Assembly: GCF_030551255.1 (NCBI RefSeq)
Contig: NZ_CP130630.1
Coordinates: 2,275,501 to 2,339,500, forward strand
Reading direction: 5' to 3'
Length of the DNA: 64,000 nucleotides
Source: Streptomyces sp. NL15-2K
Lineage (GTDB): Bacteria; Actinomycetota; Actinomycetes; Streptomycetales; Streptomycetaceae
Translations under genes and position numbers: made by a program
In this document: positions 1-8,517 of the stretch, piece by piece
Position numbering within the stretch: position 1 is the stretch's first letter
How the letters are laid out: every line of letters starts with the position of its first letter
The notes under the pieces: generated by a model
The model's input: only the letters and a program-made list of their open reading frames with translations
Database searches by the model: none
What the model was told of the DNA's origin: nothing

Positions 1-375
1 ACGGCCGACATCGACTCCAACGTCCTCGGCCATCTGATGGGCCCCGACGCCTTCGCCCGTCACGACCTCGGCAGCGCCGCCCTCGTGATCATCAGCGCTC
101 TGCACGCACACCGGCATCAGACGGTCAGCGAGCTCGTCGGTCCCTCCTCGGTCTCCCGCGCCACCACCCACCGGACCCTGCAACGCCTCGCCGACCACGG
201 CTTCGTCCAGCACACGGGGGAGACCTGGGCACTCGCGCCGCGGTACACCGGAGGGCTTCGGTTTCCGCCTCCCGGACGCGGACATCGGTCTCGCCGCAGC
301 GCCGGATCCGGTCGTTCACGAGCTCCTTCCCGAAGAAGGCCGCGGCTCTTGCCAAGACCTCGTTCGCCTTCTTGA
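1..375 (+). pseudogene. Truncated winged-helix DNA-binding protein, open at left edge
   Basis: The frame is open from base 1, so the gene starts before the window. About 80 residues look genuine: a winged-helix turn with the run SVSRATTHRTLQRLADHGFV, typical of MarR/ArsR-like or plasmid-type regulators. After the phrase WALAPR (about base 240) the composition turns to arginine/proline-rich nonsense, which is the antisense of the neighbouring IS3 OrfA relic, and a stop follows at 373-375. I read this as a regulator whose 3' end was lost when the insertion-sequence material arrived. The exact family is not determined. Confidence 0.55.
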
Positions 376-661
376 CCTCGGCCGACTCGCGGCGCAGGCA
401 CCGAAGTTCGTCGCACTCATCGCCTGTCAGCGCGCCCGCGGGCCCCTCGCCCCGGTCGATCTCCGCCTGCTTCACCCAGCCGCGAAGCCCTTCGGGGCTC
501 ACCCCCGGTTCCCGGGCGATCTCGGTGACGTTCGCGCAGATCACGTCCGCTTTCTCGGTTTTCCACTGTGCCGTCCACCGCCGCGGCCATCCGGGTCCTG
601 TATCCAAGCTCTCCACGGCCGCTGGGTCGATGGTGTACGGCGCAGCAAGATCGCACCGCAC
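320..661 (-). mobile_element. IS3-family OrfA (helix-turn-helix subunit) relic
   Basis: The minus-strand frame carries an OrfA-type signature: an HTH segment with EPGVSPEGLRGWVKQAEIDR, then the leucine-zipper-like stretch LRRESAEVKKANEVLARAA and the terminal FFGKEL, all characteristic of IS3-group OrfA. Similarity spans roughly 320-560. The normal N terminus (lysine-rich KKYPEEL-type start) is missing, there is no OrfB beside it, and no terminal inverted repeats are visible. It is a dead fragment and marks an old insertion or recombination point. Bases 662-880 show nothing I can identify. Confidence 0.7.
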
Positions 662-880
662 AGTAGAGAGACGGGGCCGCCACCCTGCCCGCCATCTGAG
701 CTGATCAGACCCGCCAGGTCAGATGCTCAGCCGCCAGATCGGCTGCACAGTCACACGGAGACCCGCTTCACACCAGGCTGATCCCGCGCGGGCCGAACTC
801 CGCACTCGGACGCGGCTGGCTGTCGGGCACGCCGCCCACCTCCCCTCATGCCGGGTAACGCGTGGCGGGCGGATCAGGCC

Positions 881-1405
881 TCAGCCCTTGACGGCCTCCG
901 CGATCTGCAGAGCGGCCTGGGCGGGCGTGAGGTGCGTCGTGTCGACGACCTCGGCCTCGTGGTGCAGCCACGTGCGGGCCGCCTCGGCGTAGGGCTCGAG
1001 ATACTTGAGACGGAATGGGGAGTTGGGGCCGAGAACGGTGTCACTCGCGATGCGTCCGCGGAGGGTGTCCTGGTCGGCGTGGAGGACGAAGTGCCGTACC
1101 GGAATGCCATGGTGGGCGAGGCCCGTGCTGATCTCGCGCCAGTACTGCTCGACCAGGACAGTCATGGGCATCACCAGAGTGCCGCCGGCGTAGTCGAGTA
1201 CGCGGCGGGCGGTCTCGACGACGAGCGGCCGCCACGGCGGCCAGTGCTGGAAGTTGTCCGTCTCGGGCAGCCCCGGCGAGATGTCCATGAGTGTCTCGCC
1301 GACTTTCTCGGCGTCGAAGATCCTTGAATCCGGGAGGAGTGGCTGCACGAGTGCGCTGGTCGTCGTCTTGCCTGCGCCGTGGGTGCCGTTGAGCCATACG
1401 ATCAT
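881..1405 (-). CDS. TmrB-like P-loop nucleotide-binding protein (AAA family ATPase)
   Basis: 174 residues. The N terminus MIVWLNGTHGAGKTTTSALV is a Walker A P-loop (G-x4-GKT) in the very N-terminal position seen in the tunicamycin-resistance protein TmrB and related small kinase-like proteins. Further features are the FDAEKVGETL segment and a DTTHLTP motif near the C terminus. TmrB of Bacillus binds ATP and tunicamycin at the membrane; whether this homologue does so is unknown, and many Streptomyces carry such genes without known function. It stands alone, with about 40 bases to the yfhO-like gene on the same strand. A small-molecule kinase (chloramphenicol phosphotransferase-like) is the alternative reading. 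Confidence 0.8.
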   Translation of the reverse strand: MIVWLNGTHGAGKTTTSALVQPLLPDSRIFDAEKVGETLMDISPGLPETDNFQHWPPWRPLVVETARRVLDYAGGTLVMPMTVLVEQYWREISTGLAHHGIPVRHFVLHADQDTLRGRIASDTVLGPNSPFRLKYLEPYAEAARTWLHHEAEVVDTTHLTPAQAALQIAEAVKG

Positions 1406-1447
1406 GGGTCCGACGCTAGCGGTGTGCGTGCCGCGGGCCTGTGCCGA

Positions 1448-4072
1448 TCACGTCACAGAACGGGCATGGAATCGGCGCCGTCGGCGGACGGCGGTGAGGG
1501 TGCCCAGCAGGATCAGGGCCAGGAGGGAGACGCCCCCGGCAGCCGTGCCCAGCCGCAGACCGGGCGGGTGGAACGTGCAGGTGACGCTGGTCGAGGAGCC
1601 GTCGAGGGGCACGGCGATCAGTCCGAGGTGCTGTCCCGCGGGTACGGCGGTGGCGTCGCCCGCGGCACAGCGCCAACCGGCGATCCGGGGGGCCGCGACG
1701 ACGGCGGTCCCCGTGCTGCCGGCGGGGAGTTCCGCCCGGATCGTGCCGCCGGAGACGGTCACCTCGGTGGCGCCGGTGGCCTTGAGCCGCCCGACGGCGG
1801 TGCGCAGCCGTGCGGTGTCCAGGCAGCCGACCGCGCCGTCCGGGACGGGGCCTGTCCCGTTGCGGGACAGTTCGATGCGCAGGCGCCCGGACGCCGGAAC
1901 CGTGCCGAGCCGCTGCATGGCGGCGATCTTGCTGACCGGGTCGGACCTGAACCGCCCGGTCAGGCCGCGTGCGGAGGCGCCGGTGAGCCGTGCGGTGCCC
2001 GCGAAGTGCGGCGCCCACAGGTACACCTCGCTGTCCGCCGGGCACTGGGCCGTGACCGTCCGCCCGCCGGCGCCGGTCCGCACCGTGAGGCGGGGCACGG
2101 TGTAGACACGGGTGCCCAGCAGCAGTTCCTGGTTGCGGTACGGCGAGGACCCGAAGGCAGAAACGTTCGTGCGCGCGGAGGCGCCGGACGGTCGTACCGT
2201 GACCAGGGGTGGTACGGCCTGCCGGGACACGGTCACTCGGCTGCCGTCCTGCGGGAACCAGTTCTGATGCGGGTCCGGCGGGGAGTGCACGCGCGCGCCG
2301 ACGGAGAAGATCACGTCCGTGACGGCGTTGTCCAGGCTCTGCAGACTGCGGCCGCCCGAGGTCCAGCCGCCCCCGAGGGCGGTGAGCATGCGGAAGAGCA
2401 GGTCGGAGGTGTGGCTGCTGTAGTACTGGGCTCCCTGGCCACCCACCAGCAGCGGGTCGTTGCCGACGGTCTGCTCCCGGCCGGGGTCGGTACGGTACCG
2501 GGGCCAGCCGTCGGCCTGTGCGATCGCCTCCGCCTGCTGCTGCCGCCGGTCCCCCCAGGGCGCGTAGTCGTCCATGTGCCCGAGCCGCATCCGGGTGGCC
2601 ACGGCGGAGGTGGCGGTGGCCTCCCCGAGTTGCGTACCGAGGAGCAGCACCACGGCGAGCACGGCCGGCGCGCTGCGGCGCCCGTTGCTGAGGGGACGTT
2701 CACCGTCAGTGCGGCGCAGCAGGGCCAGTCCGGCCAGCGCGCCCACGGCGGCCAGGAGCAGCACCGGCCACGCGAAGGAGCGCACCAGGTCGCTCCGGCT
2801 CGCGAGGGCGGCGATGAGTGCCAGCAGCGCGCCCGCCGCGCACAGCGCGCGCCGGTCGGGCGGGCCGTACGAGAGCGAGTGCCAGGCCGCGATCACCAGC
2901 AGCGCGCACAGCACGAAGGCCTGGCGGTACGAACTGCCCTGCGGTGCGGCGAAGGCGTGCCAGAGCAGTTGGGTCGGGCCCCACTGCATCGACAGCGTCA
3001 CCCCGACCACCAGCAGGGTCCACCCGGTGCGCACCTGCCGGGGCGCTGCCCGGTGGAAGGGCAGGGCGAGGGCGAGCAGCAGCGCCGTGGTGCCCACGTA
3101 GAGGGCCGGGGAACCGAAGCTGTACGTCGTCGGCAGCAGGCGGGCCAGCAGGTCCTCCGTCGCCACCGGCGTGAAGCCCCTGAATCTGCCGGGGGAGGCG
3201 TGGGTGGTGCCGAAGTACACCACCGCCACCAGCGGTGCGGCCAGGCCGATGCCGAGTGCGACGGTCAGGCCGGCCCGGCCCGCCGCGCCGAGCTTCTGGC
3301 GCCGCGGGAGTCCGGAGACCCACAGCCGCAGGAGCAGGACGAGACCGGCGGCGAGGGTGGCCATGTACGCCGTGTAGAAGTTGGCGATCCAGACCGCCGC
3401 CACGACCAACACCCCGAGGACGGGGCGCCGTCCGGTCAGCATCCATTCGCCGACCAGGCACAGCAGCGGCAGGGCGATGAGGCCGTCGAGCCACATCACG
3501 TTGTAGACGGCGCTCGCCACGGTCCAGCCGCACAGGGCGTAGGACGCGCCCAGCAGTCCCGCCGCCCACCAGCGGCCGGGCCGCAGGCTCAGCAGCAGCC
3601 AGGCCATGGCGGCGCCGGCGCACGCGACCTTCAGCACGGTGATCACATACACCGCGAGGTCGATCTCGTCCCGCGGAAACACCGCCACGAGCAGAGCGAA
3701 CGGGCTGGTGAGGTACGTACCGAGATCGGGGAGGAAACTCGCGCCGAATCCGGACTGCCAATTGACGAGGAGACCGCCGTCGGCCTTTCCGTGCAGCAGA
3801 TCCCACAGGTGTGCGTGGAACGGCACGTACTGGTTGCCCAGGTCGTTGACGCTCCGGGTGCGGGGACCGAAGGGGAAGCTGCGGGCGACGACGTCTGCGG
3901 CGCAGAACGCGATGACCGTGACCAGCGCCGCGAGCAGGGCGGCGGCCTGCCTGGGTCCGGCCGGGCGCGGCAGGCGTAAGCGCCGGGAGCGGTCGTGCGC
4001 GGGGCCGGACGGCGGATCGGCGGGCAGGTCCGGCGCGGGTACGGGGGGCCGCAGTCCCTGGTCGGTCGTCAC
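1448..4072 (-). CDS. YfhO-family polytopic membrane protein (putative glycosyltransferase/lipid-linked sugar function)
   Basis: 874 residues from the GTG at 4072 (VTTDQGL). The frame is open further upstream, but that sequence looks non-coding. The N-terminal half has about a dozen hydrophobic segments with the YfhO-type luminal signature NDLGNQYVPFHAHLWDLL and a further helix near the C terminus followed by RRRRR. The large extracellular part lies between. YfhO proteins are GT-C-like membrane proteins implicated in glycosylating teichoic acids or exopolymers in Firmicutes; the substrate here is unknown. Codon 32 is a TTA (plus-strand 3977-3979), so translation should depend on the bldA leucyl-tRNA. 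It is oriented like the arabinofuranosidase gene but 350 bases away, so co-transcription is uncertain. Confidence 0.82.
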   Translation of the reverse strand: MTTDQGLRPPVPAPDLPADPPSGPAHDRSRRLRLPRPAGPRQAAALLAALVTVIAFCAADVVARSFPFGPRTRSVNDLGNQYVPFHAHLWDLLHGKADGGLLVNWQSGFGASFLPDLGTYLTSPFALLVAVFPRDEIDLAVYVITVLKVACAGAAMAWLLLSLRPGRWWAAGLLGASYALCGWTVASAVYNVMWLDGLIALPLLCLVGEWMLTGRRPVLGVLVVAAVWIANFYTAYMATLAAGLVLLLRLWVSGLPRRQKLGAAGRAGLTVALGIGLAAPLVAVVYFGTTHASPGRFRGFTPVATEDLLARLLPTTYSFGSPALYVGTTALLLALALPFHRAAPRQVRTGWTLLVVGVTLSMQWGPTQLLWHAFAAPQGSSYRQAFVLCALLVIAAWHSLSYGPPDRRALCAAGALLALIAALASRSDLVRSFAWPVLLLAAVGALAGLALLRRTDGERPLSNGRRSAPAVLAVVLLLGTQLGEATATSAVATRMRLGHMDDYAPWGDRRQQQAEAIAQADGWPRYRTDPGREQTVGNDPLLVGGQGAQYYSSHTSDLLFRMLTALGGGWTSGGRSLQSLDNAVTDVIFSVGARVHSPPDPHQNWFPQDGSRVTVSRQAVPPLVTVRPSGASARTNVSAFGSSPYRNQELLLGTRVYTVPRLTVRTGAGGRTVTAQCPADSEVYLWAPHFAGTARLTGASARGLTGRFRSDPVSKIAAMQRLGTVPASGRLRIELSRNGTGPVPDGAVGCLDTARLRTAVGRLKATGATEVTVSGGTIRAELPAGSTGTAVVAAPRIAGWRCAAGDATAVPAGQHLGLIAVPLDGSSTSVTCTFHPPGLRLGTAAGGVSLLALILLGTLTAVRRRRRFHARSVT

Positions 4073-4419
4073 CGTGCGTTCCAGTGAGCGATGCCGCTTC
4101 GGAATACGGCTATGTGCAGGGTCGAGCAGTCCATACTCGGCAGGCCCCCCAGAGCATTCGGGACGCACGGCGTCTCATCCGGGGAGGTCACCCCCGCGCG
4201 CGGCGTCGATTCGCCGACTTAGACGGGCCCTGATTCCGATTGGTTGTGCCGCCACCGGAAATAGATGAAGTGAATTCCGAATACACGCGCAGGCCTTTTG
4301 CACGATGGCCGTTACCGCCGGGTGAACAAAGGTCGTCCCGTACATTATCCGGGAGTTAATGAATTGTGGTCGCGCGTGTGGGCCACCGCCGCGACGACGG
4401 TGGCCCACACGGCTACCGG
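4073..4419. other. Intergenic region between yfhO-like and arabinofuranosidase genes
   Basis: 347 bases without a credible gene. The part from about 4200 to 4370 is clearly less G+C-rich (AATAGATGAAGTGAATTCCG-type sequence), as expected of a promoter for the minus-strand yfhO-like gene. The end next to the arabinofuranosidase gene holds the stem-loop listed separately. Confidence 0.6.
4376..4410 (-). terminator. Stem-loop after the arabinofuranosidase gene
   Basis: Thirteen-base perfect arms (GTGTGGGCCACCG and its complement) around a 9-base loop start 10 bases past the stop codon. There is no U-run, as is usual for Streptomyces terminators. Confidence 0.7.
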
Positions 4420-6903
4420 CTACCTCTGCTTGATCCGCAGGAAGGTGACGGAGTTCGCCGGGAAGGTGTACGTGAACTTCCTGGCGACCCCCGAGAAGGT
4501 CGACGTGGCCGGGGCGACCGGCGTCTGAGTCTCGCTGTTGACCGCGTTCGGGTCGGCCGTCAGCGTGGTGACCTTGGCCTTGGACGCGACCTTCGCGCCG
4601 CCGAGGTCGATCGCCGTACGGGCCGCCGACGACTGGGCGTTGACGACCTTGACGATCAGGTCACCGGTCTTCTTGTCCTTGGTGACAACCTGCCGGAACG
4701 GCTCGGCCGGCTTGTCGTCCTTGAAGCTGCCCCACTCCTTGCCGTCGAGGTAAAGGGTGACCTGACGGCCCCGCACCTTGATGTCGATGTCGTAGGCGCG
4801 GCCCGTCTCGATGGACCCGGCCTTGGAGATGAGCGTCGACTTGCCGCCGTCCACGGCCTGTTCGACGGCGGACTGGGTGTTGTTCCAGCCGCCCAGGTTC
4901 CACCAGTAGTAGTTGCCGGTGTCCTTGACGCCGAAGGCGACGAGGAAGCCCTCCTTGCCGGACTTCTTGGTGGCCTTCACGTGCATGTCGTAGTCGCGCC
5001 AGTTCGGGTCTCCGGCCGAGACCATGGTGTTCTCGGCGGCGGCGTCGGTCTGGACGTACTGCCCGTCCTGGATGCTCCAGCTGCCGCCGCCGGTGTGGGT
5101 CCACTTGGAGGCGTCACCGGAGAAGTCGTCGGTGAGCAGCGGGTTCCCGTCGGCGTCGGTCACCCTCACGTCGTCGTACGCCGCGCTGGTCGCCCATGTG
5201 GACAGGCCGACGGCGCCGGTGATGGGGGCCAGCAGCGACGGGGTGCCGGTGGCCTTGGAGGGCACCACGCGATCGCCGACGTTGTTCATGAACAGCTTCT
5301 GGACCTCGTAGTTGGCGGAGTTCCAGGAGGTGTGGTTGTTGAACCACACCATGTCCGGGCTCCACTGGACGTAGTCCTCGTTGGCGAACAGCGGGGCGTA
5401 GGAGGCGAGTTCGACGATGTCGGCGTTGCGCTCCAGGCCGGTCATGAACGCGGCTTCGGCGAGGCCGTTCTTGAAGGCGTTGCCTTGTGAGGCGTACTCG
5501 CCGAGGAAGACCTTCGGGCCGTTCCTGTCGTAGGAGTCGTAGCGGTTGTTGTTCTGCAGGAACCACGACGGGCTGTTGTAGTAGTGCTCGTCGACCATGT
5601 CGACCTTGGCCTCGCGGTTGAGCTGCCAGGCCGTGTCGAAGGTCTGACCGGTGTCGTCCGGGCCGGAGTTGGAGACGACGGTGATGTCGGGGTACTTGGC
5701 TTCGATGGCGGCGCGGAACTGCTTGAACCGGGCCATGAACTCGACCGGCAGGTTCTCCTCGTTGCCGACCCCGATGTGGGTGAGGTGGAAGGGCTTGGGG
5801 TGGCCCATCTGTGCGCGCTTCTTGCCCCAGGTCGACGTCACGGGTCCGTTGGCGAACTCGATGAGGTCGAGGGCGTCCTGGATGTGCCGCTTGAGCAGCG
5901 CCTCGTCGTCGGTGGCCTTGTTCTGGCCGCAGCCGGTCACCAGGGCCGGGACGACGGGCAGGGGCATCGCGCCGATGTCCTCGGCGAAGCGGAAGTACTC
6001 GTAGTAGCCGAGGCCGTAACTCTGGTTGTAGCCCCAGAAGTTGGAGTTGGTGGCGCGCTCCTCGACCGGGCCGATGGTGTCCTTCCACTGGTAGGAGCGC
6101 TTACGCTGCCAGTTGGAGGCCTCGCTGTAGTCCTCCATCGAGCCGGTGTTGACCAGACAGCCGCCGGGGAAGCGCAGGAAGCCCGGGTGGAGGGCCTCGA
6201 CCTTCTCGGCGAGGTCCTTGCGCAGGCCGTTCGGCTGGTGCTTGTAGGTGTCGCGCGGGAACAGGGACACCATGTCCAGGGCCGCCGCGGCGGAGGAGGC
6301 GACGGTGAGGCGGCCGGTGGAGCTGGTGCGGGTGGCGGTGAAGGTGGCGGTGTACTTGGCCCAGCCGTCCGTGCGCACGGTGACCTTGCGGGCGGTGGCC
6401 AGCGGGCCGTCGGCGTCCTGGAGGGTGACGGTGAGGGCGGTGCCGCTCGCCGCGCGGGCCCACACCGAGAAGTCGTACTTCTTGCCCTCGTCCACGTGGA
6501 CGCCGGTGTTGTAGCCGGCGTTCGTGACGGACGAACCGGCGCCCAGGGAGAGGTAGTTGCGGTTGCGCTCGTTGAGCCGCCCGTCGTCGTTCACGACCTG
6601 GCCGGCGCCGTCGACCGTCCAGGAGGTGAGGGGCGTGTACGAGGTGTTGTCGGCGGTGGAGTATTCGAACGACCGGTTCTGCACGAGCTCGGCGTACAGG
6701 CCGCCGTCCGCGGCCCGGTTGATGTCCTCGAAGAAGACGCCGTACATCGTGTCGTCGATCTTCGCGCCCTGGGCACTCGGGTCGACGGTGATCGCGTAGT
6801 CGGTGACGTCCTCGGCGTGTGCGGGGGCCGGGACGAGGCCGGCCGCCACCAGTAAGGCGGTGGCCGTGAGACCTAGTCTCCAGCGGGTGCGCGTGCGTGA
6901 CAT
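4420..6903 (-). CDS. Secreted GH51 alpha-L-arabinofuranosidase with CBM4_9-like and C-terminal sugar-binding domains
   Basis: 827 residues. A signal peptide (arginine-rich start, hydrophobic core, cleavage near APAHA-ED, residue 30) directs export. Residues about 40-80 (YGVFFEDINRAADGGLYAEL) open the GH51 fold. About 85-225 is an inserted carbohydrate-binding jelly roll (SLTSWTV, YDFSVWARA). About 230-550 is the catalytic barrel with acid/base Glu in GVGNEEN and nucleophile Glu in VFLGEYAS. About 575-715 resembles a LamG/DUF1080 beta-sandwich (DDFSGDASKW, NYYWWNLGGWNN). It should release arabinose from arabinan or arabinoxylan outside the cell. Codon 17, in the signal peptide, is TTA (6853-6855), implying bldA dependence. 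A near-perfect 20-bp palindrome lies 61 bases upstream. Confidence 0.93.
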   Translation of the reverse strand: MSRTRTRWRLGLTATALLVAAGLVPAPAHAEDVTDYAITVDPSAQGAKIDDTMYGVFFEDINRAADGGLYAELVQNRSFEYSTADNTSYTPLTSWTVDGAGQVVNDDGRLNERNRNYLSLGAGSSVTNAGYNTGVHVDEGKKYDFSVWARAASGTALTVTLQDADGPLATARKVTVRTDGWAKYTATFTATRTSSTGRLTVASSAAAALDMVSLFPRDTYKHQPNGLRKDLAEKVEALHPGFLRFPGGCLVNTGSMEDYSEASNWQRKRSYQWKDTIGPVEERATNSNFWGYNQSYGLGYYEYFRFAEDIGAMPLPVVPALVTGCGQNKATDDEALLKRHIQDALDLIEFANGPVTSTWGKKRAQMGHPKPFHLTHIGVGNEENLPVEFMARFKQFRAAIEAKYPDITVVSNSGPDDTGQTFDTAWQLNREAKVDMVDEHYYNSPSWFLQNNNRYDSYDRNGPKVFLGEYASQGNAFKNGLAEAAFMTGLERNADIVELASYAPLFANEDYVQWSPDMVWFNNHTSWNSANYEVQKLFMNNVGDRVVPSKATGTPSLLAPITGAVGLSTWATSAAYDDVRVTDADGNPLLTDDFSGDASKWTHTGGGSWSIQDGQYVQTDAAAENTMVSAGDPNWRDYDMHVKATKKSGKEGFLVAFGVKDTGNYYWWNLGGWNNTQSAVEQAVDGGKSTLISKAGSIETGRAYDIDIKVRGRQVTLYLDGKEWGSFKDDKPAEPFRQVVTKDKKTGDLIVKVVNAQSSAARTAIDLGGAKVASKAKVTTLTADPNAVNSETQTPVAPATSTFSGVARKFTYTFPANSVTFLRIKQR

Positions 6904-6963
6904 GGATACTCCGCGGCTCAGTTATGGGAGTTGTCAGGGTGCGGCTGCGTTGCGAGAGTGCAG

Positions 6964-6983
6964 TTGTTCGACATGTCGGACAA
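6964..6983. promoter_or_regulatory. 20-bp palindrome, candidate operator for the arabinofuranosidase gene
   Basis: TTGTTCGACATGTCGGACAA is an inverted repeat centred on ACATGT with one mismatched pair. It sits in the divergent gap between the GH51 gene (start 6903) and the DUF6314 gene (start 7073). The position suits a LacI- or GntR-type repressor. No regulator gene is adjacent, so the partner is unknown. Confidence 0.5.
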
Positions 6984-7072
6984 TGATCAGCACATCGAAC
7001 GGCAAGATAGGTAGGGGACAGGGACGCGTCAATGGTTCGCGCAGCAACGGATGGGACGAGGGACGCAACGGG

Positions 7073-7516
7073 ATGGGCGAGTTCTGGCCGGTGCCGGACG
7101 TGCTGGCGTATCTGGCCGGGAGGTGGCGGGTGGAGCGATCGGTGCGGGATCTGGCGAGTGGCGCCCAGGGCCACTTCAGCGGTACGACGGTTTTCGGCCC
7201 ACTGGACGGAGGCGGGCTGCTGCACCACGAGTCCGGCACTTTCACCTGGCAGGGCGTCCCACGTCCCGCCGAGCGCACGCTGCGCTTCCTGCCCGGAAGC
7301 TCACCGGGCACCGCGGACGTGCGCTTCGCCGACGGCCGCCCCTTCCACGACCTGGATCTGACCTCCGGCCGGCACCTCGCCGACCATCCCTGCTCGGCGG
7401 ACCTCTACCGGGGCGAGTTCACCGTGCGCGACCGGGACCACTGGCGGACCGTGTGGCGGGTGGGCGGCCCCACCAAGGACCTCATCCTGACCACCGAGTA
7501 CGCCCGCGAGGACTGA
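7073..7516 (+). CDS. DUF6314 family protein
   Basis: 147 residues from the ATG at 7073, preceded by GAGGG at a suitable distance; the frame stays open upstream but runs back into the arabinofuranosidase promoter. The sequence MGEFWPVPDVLAYLAGRWRV followed by an SGTTVFGPLDGGGLLHHESG segment and alternating beta-strand pattern (RTVWRVGGPTKDLILTTEYARED at the end) matches small lipocalin-like beta-barrel proteins grouped as DUF6314. No catalytic residues are recognisable. Cytosolic, no signal peptide. It is transcribed away from the arabinofuranosidase gene across the 6964 palindrome. Function unknown; the family assignment is from memory. Confidence 0.72.
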   Translation: MGEFWPVPDVLAYLAGRWRVERSVRDLASGAQGHFSGTTVFGPLDGGGLLHHESGTFTWQGVPRPAERTLRFLPGSSPGTADVRFADGRPFHDLDLTSGRHLADHPCSADLYRGEFTVRDRDHWRTVWRVGGPTKDLILTTEYARED

Positions 7517-7526
7517 GCAGCCATAC

Positions 7527-7862
7527 CGGCTATGACCGTGAGCGCCGGGCGGTCGCCCCTGCTACGACGGGGACGGCCGGGCAGCCATCCCTGCCACGAC
7601 CGCGAGGACCGGACGTCACTCCTGCCACGACCGGCACGGCCGCGCAACCACCCCCGCCACGACCACGAGGACCGGACGTCACTCCTGCCACGACCGGCAC
7701 GGCCGCGCAACCACCCCCGCCACGACCACGAGGACCGGATGTCACCCCCACGACGAACGGCACACCAGACACCCCCCGCCACCACCCGCACAACCCGACA
7801 CCCACCCCGCCACGACCGGCACGACCGGCACGACCAGGCACCCACCCTTGCTACGCCCGGGA
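7527..7862. repeat. Degenerate tandem array with two perfect 63-bp units
   Basis: The 334-base gap between two convergent genes is filled by variations on GCCACGACCG spaced about 30 bases apart. Two 63-bp units (7604-7666 and 7667-7729) are identical, with weaker copies before (from about 7558) and after (to about 7760), then CACGACCGG triplets at about 7813-7835. There is strong strand asymmetry (C-rich, G-poor on plus). Because 63 is a multiple of three, long open frames exist on both strands with a 21-residue period, but they have no start-site context and no known homologue; I do not treat them as genes. The last unit overlaps the stop codon of the next gene. Confidence 0.85.
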
Positions 7863-8444
7863 CGGCTGAGCGGACACCCCGTCGAAGCGGAGGTTCCAGC
7901 GTCCCGCCCGGCCGGTGACGACGGTCGTCGACAGGGGGCGGACGTCGATGTTCCAGTACGTGGAGGGCGGTGCCTTCACGGCGTACACCAGGGCCGCGCG
8001 GATCACCGACGGCTCGGCCACGGCGACGATGCGCCCGCCGTCCTCGACGGGCCGGGTGTCGAGCCAGTTGCCGACGCGGGAGATGAAGGCCCGCAGGGAC
8101 TCACCGCCGTGCGGGGTGGCCTGCGGGTCGGCGAGCCAGGCATCCACGGCCGCAGGTTCGCGGGCCATCGCCTCGCGGAGCGTCAGCCCGTTCCAGCGCC
8201 CCATGTCGCAGTCCCGCAGGGCGAGTTGCACCAGCGGTGAGTATCCGAGGGCGTCCCCCGTGGCGCGGCTGCGCGCAGTCGGCGAGCAGTAGCGCAACTC
8301 GGCCGCCGCGAGCGGGATCAGGTCCTGGGCGACGCGCTGCACCTCGTCCCAGCCGGCCTGGTCCAGCGGACGGTCGTCCGCGAAGCGCTCCGCCAGCAGC
8401 GGGGAGCTGCGCGCGGCGGCGACGAAGGTGACCCGTAGTTGCAT
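7851..8444 (-). CDS. Histidine-phosphatase-fold protein with degenerate active site
   Basis: 197 residues that follow the phosphoglycerate-mutase/histidine-phosphatase plan: N-terminal strand, then CSPTARSRATGDALG (the usual SSPLxRAxQTAxxLG), CDMGRWNGLTL (usually xxExxxGxxEGLT), GGESLRAFISRV and a late strand. The catalytic RHG of the first strand is replaced by AAAR (VTFVAAARSS), and the second histidine motif VSHGG is AEPS. Both catalytic histidines are therefore missing, and phosphatase activity is unlikely. The fold may serve binding or regulation. The stop codon lies inside the last unit of the 7.5-7.9 kb repeat array. Confidence 0.78.
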   Translation of the reverse strand: MQLRVTFVAAARSSPLLAERFADDRPLDQAGWDEVQRVAQDLIPLAAAELRYCSPTARSRATGDALGYSPLVQLALRDCDMGRWNGLTLREAMAREPAAVDAWLADPQATPHGGESLRAFISRVGNWLDTRPVEDGGRIVAVAEPSVIRAALVYAVKAPPSTYWNIDVRPLSTTVVTGRAGRWNLRFDGVSAQPSRA

Positions 8445-8517
8445 GCGGCGATGGTGAGTCGCGGAAGTGCGCAGGTCAAGAGGTGTTGCTCAGGAGCCAC
8501 CCGGGGTGTGTCAGGGC

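Noticed and set aside
1379..3979. 866-codon open frame on the plus strand across the yfhO-like gene
   Set aside because: Antisense of a clear membrane-protein gene; low-complexity Gly/Arg/Gln composition and no start context.
7527..7862. Possible CRISPR array
   Set aside because: Units are contiguous 63-bp repeats without unique spacers and no cas genes are present.
7530..7869. Repeat-encoded protein (21-residue periodic frames)
   Set aside because: Open on both strands merely because the period is a multiple of three; no ribosome site or homologue.
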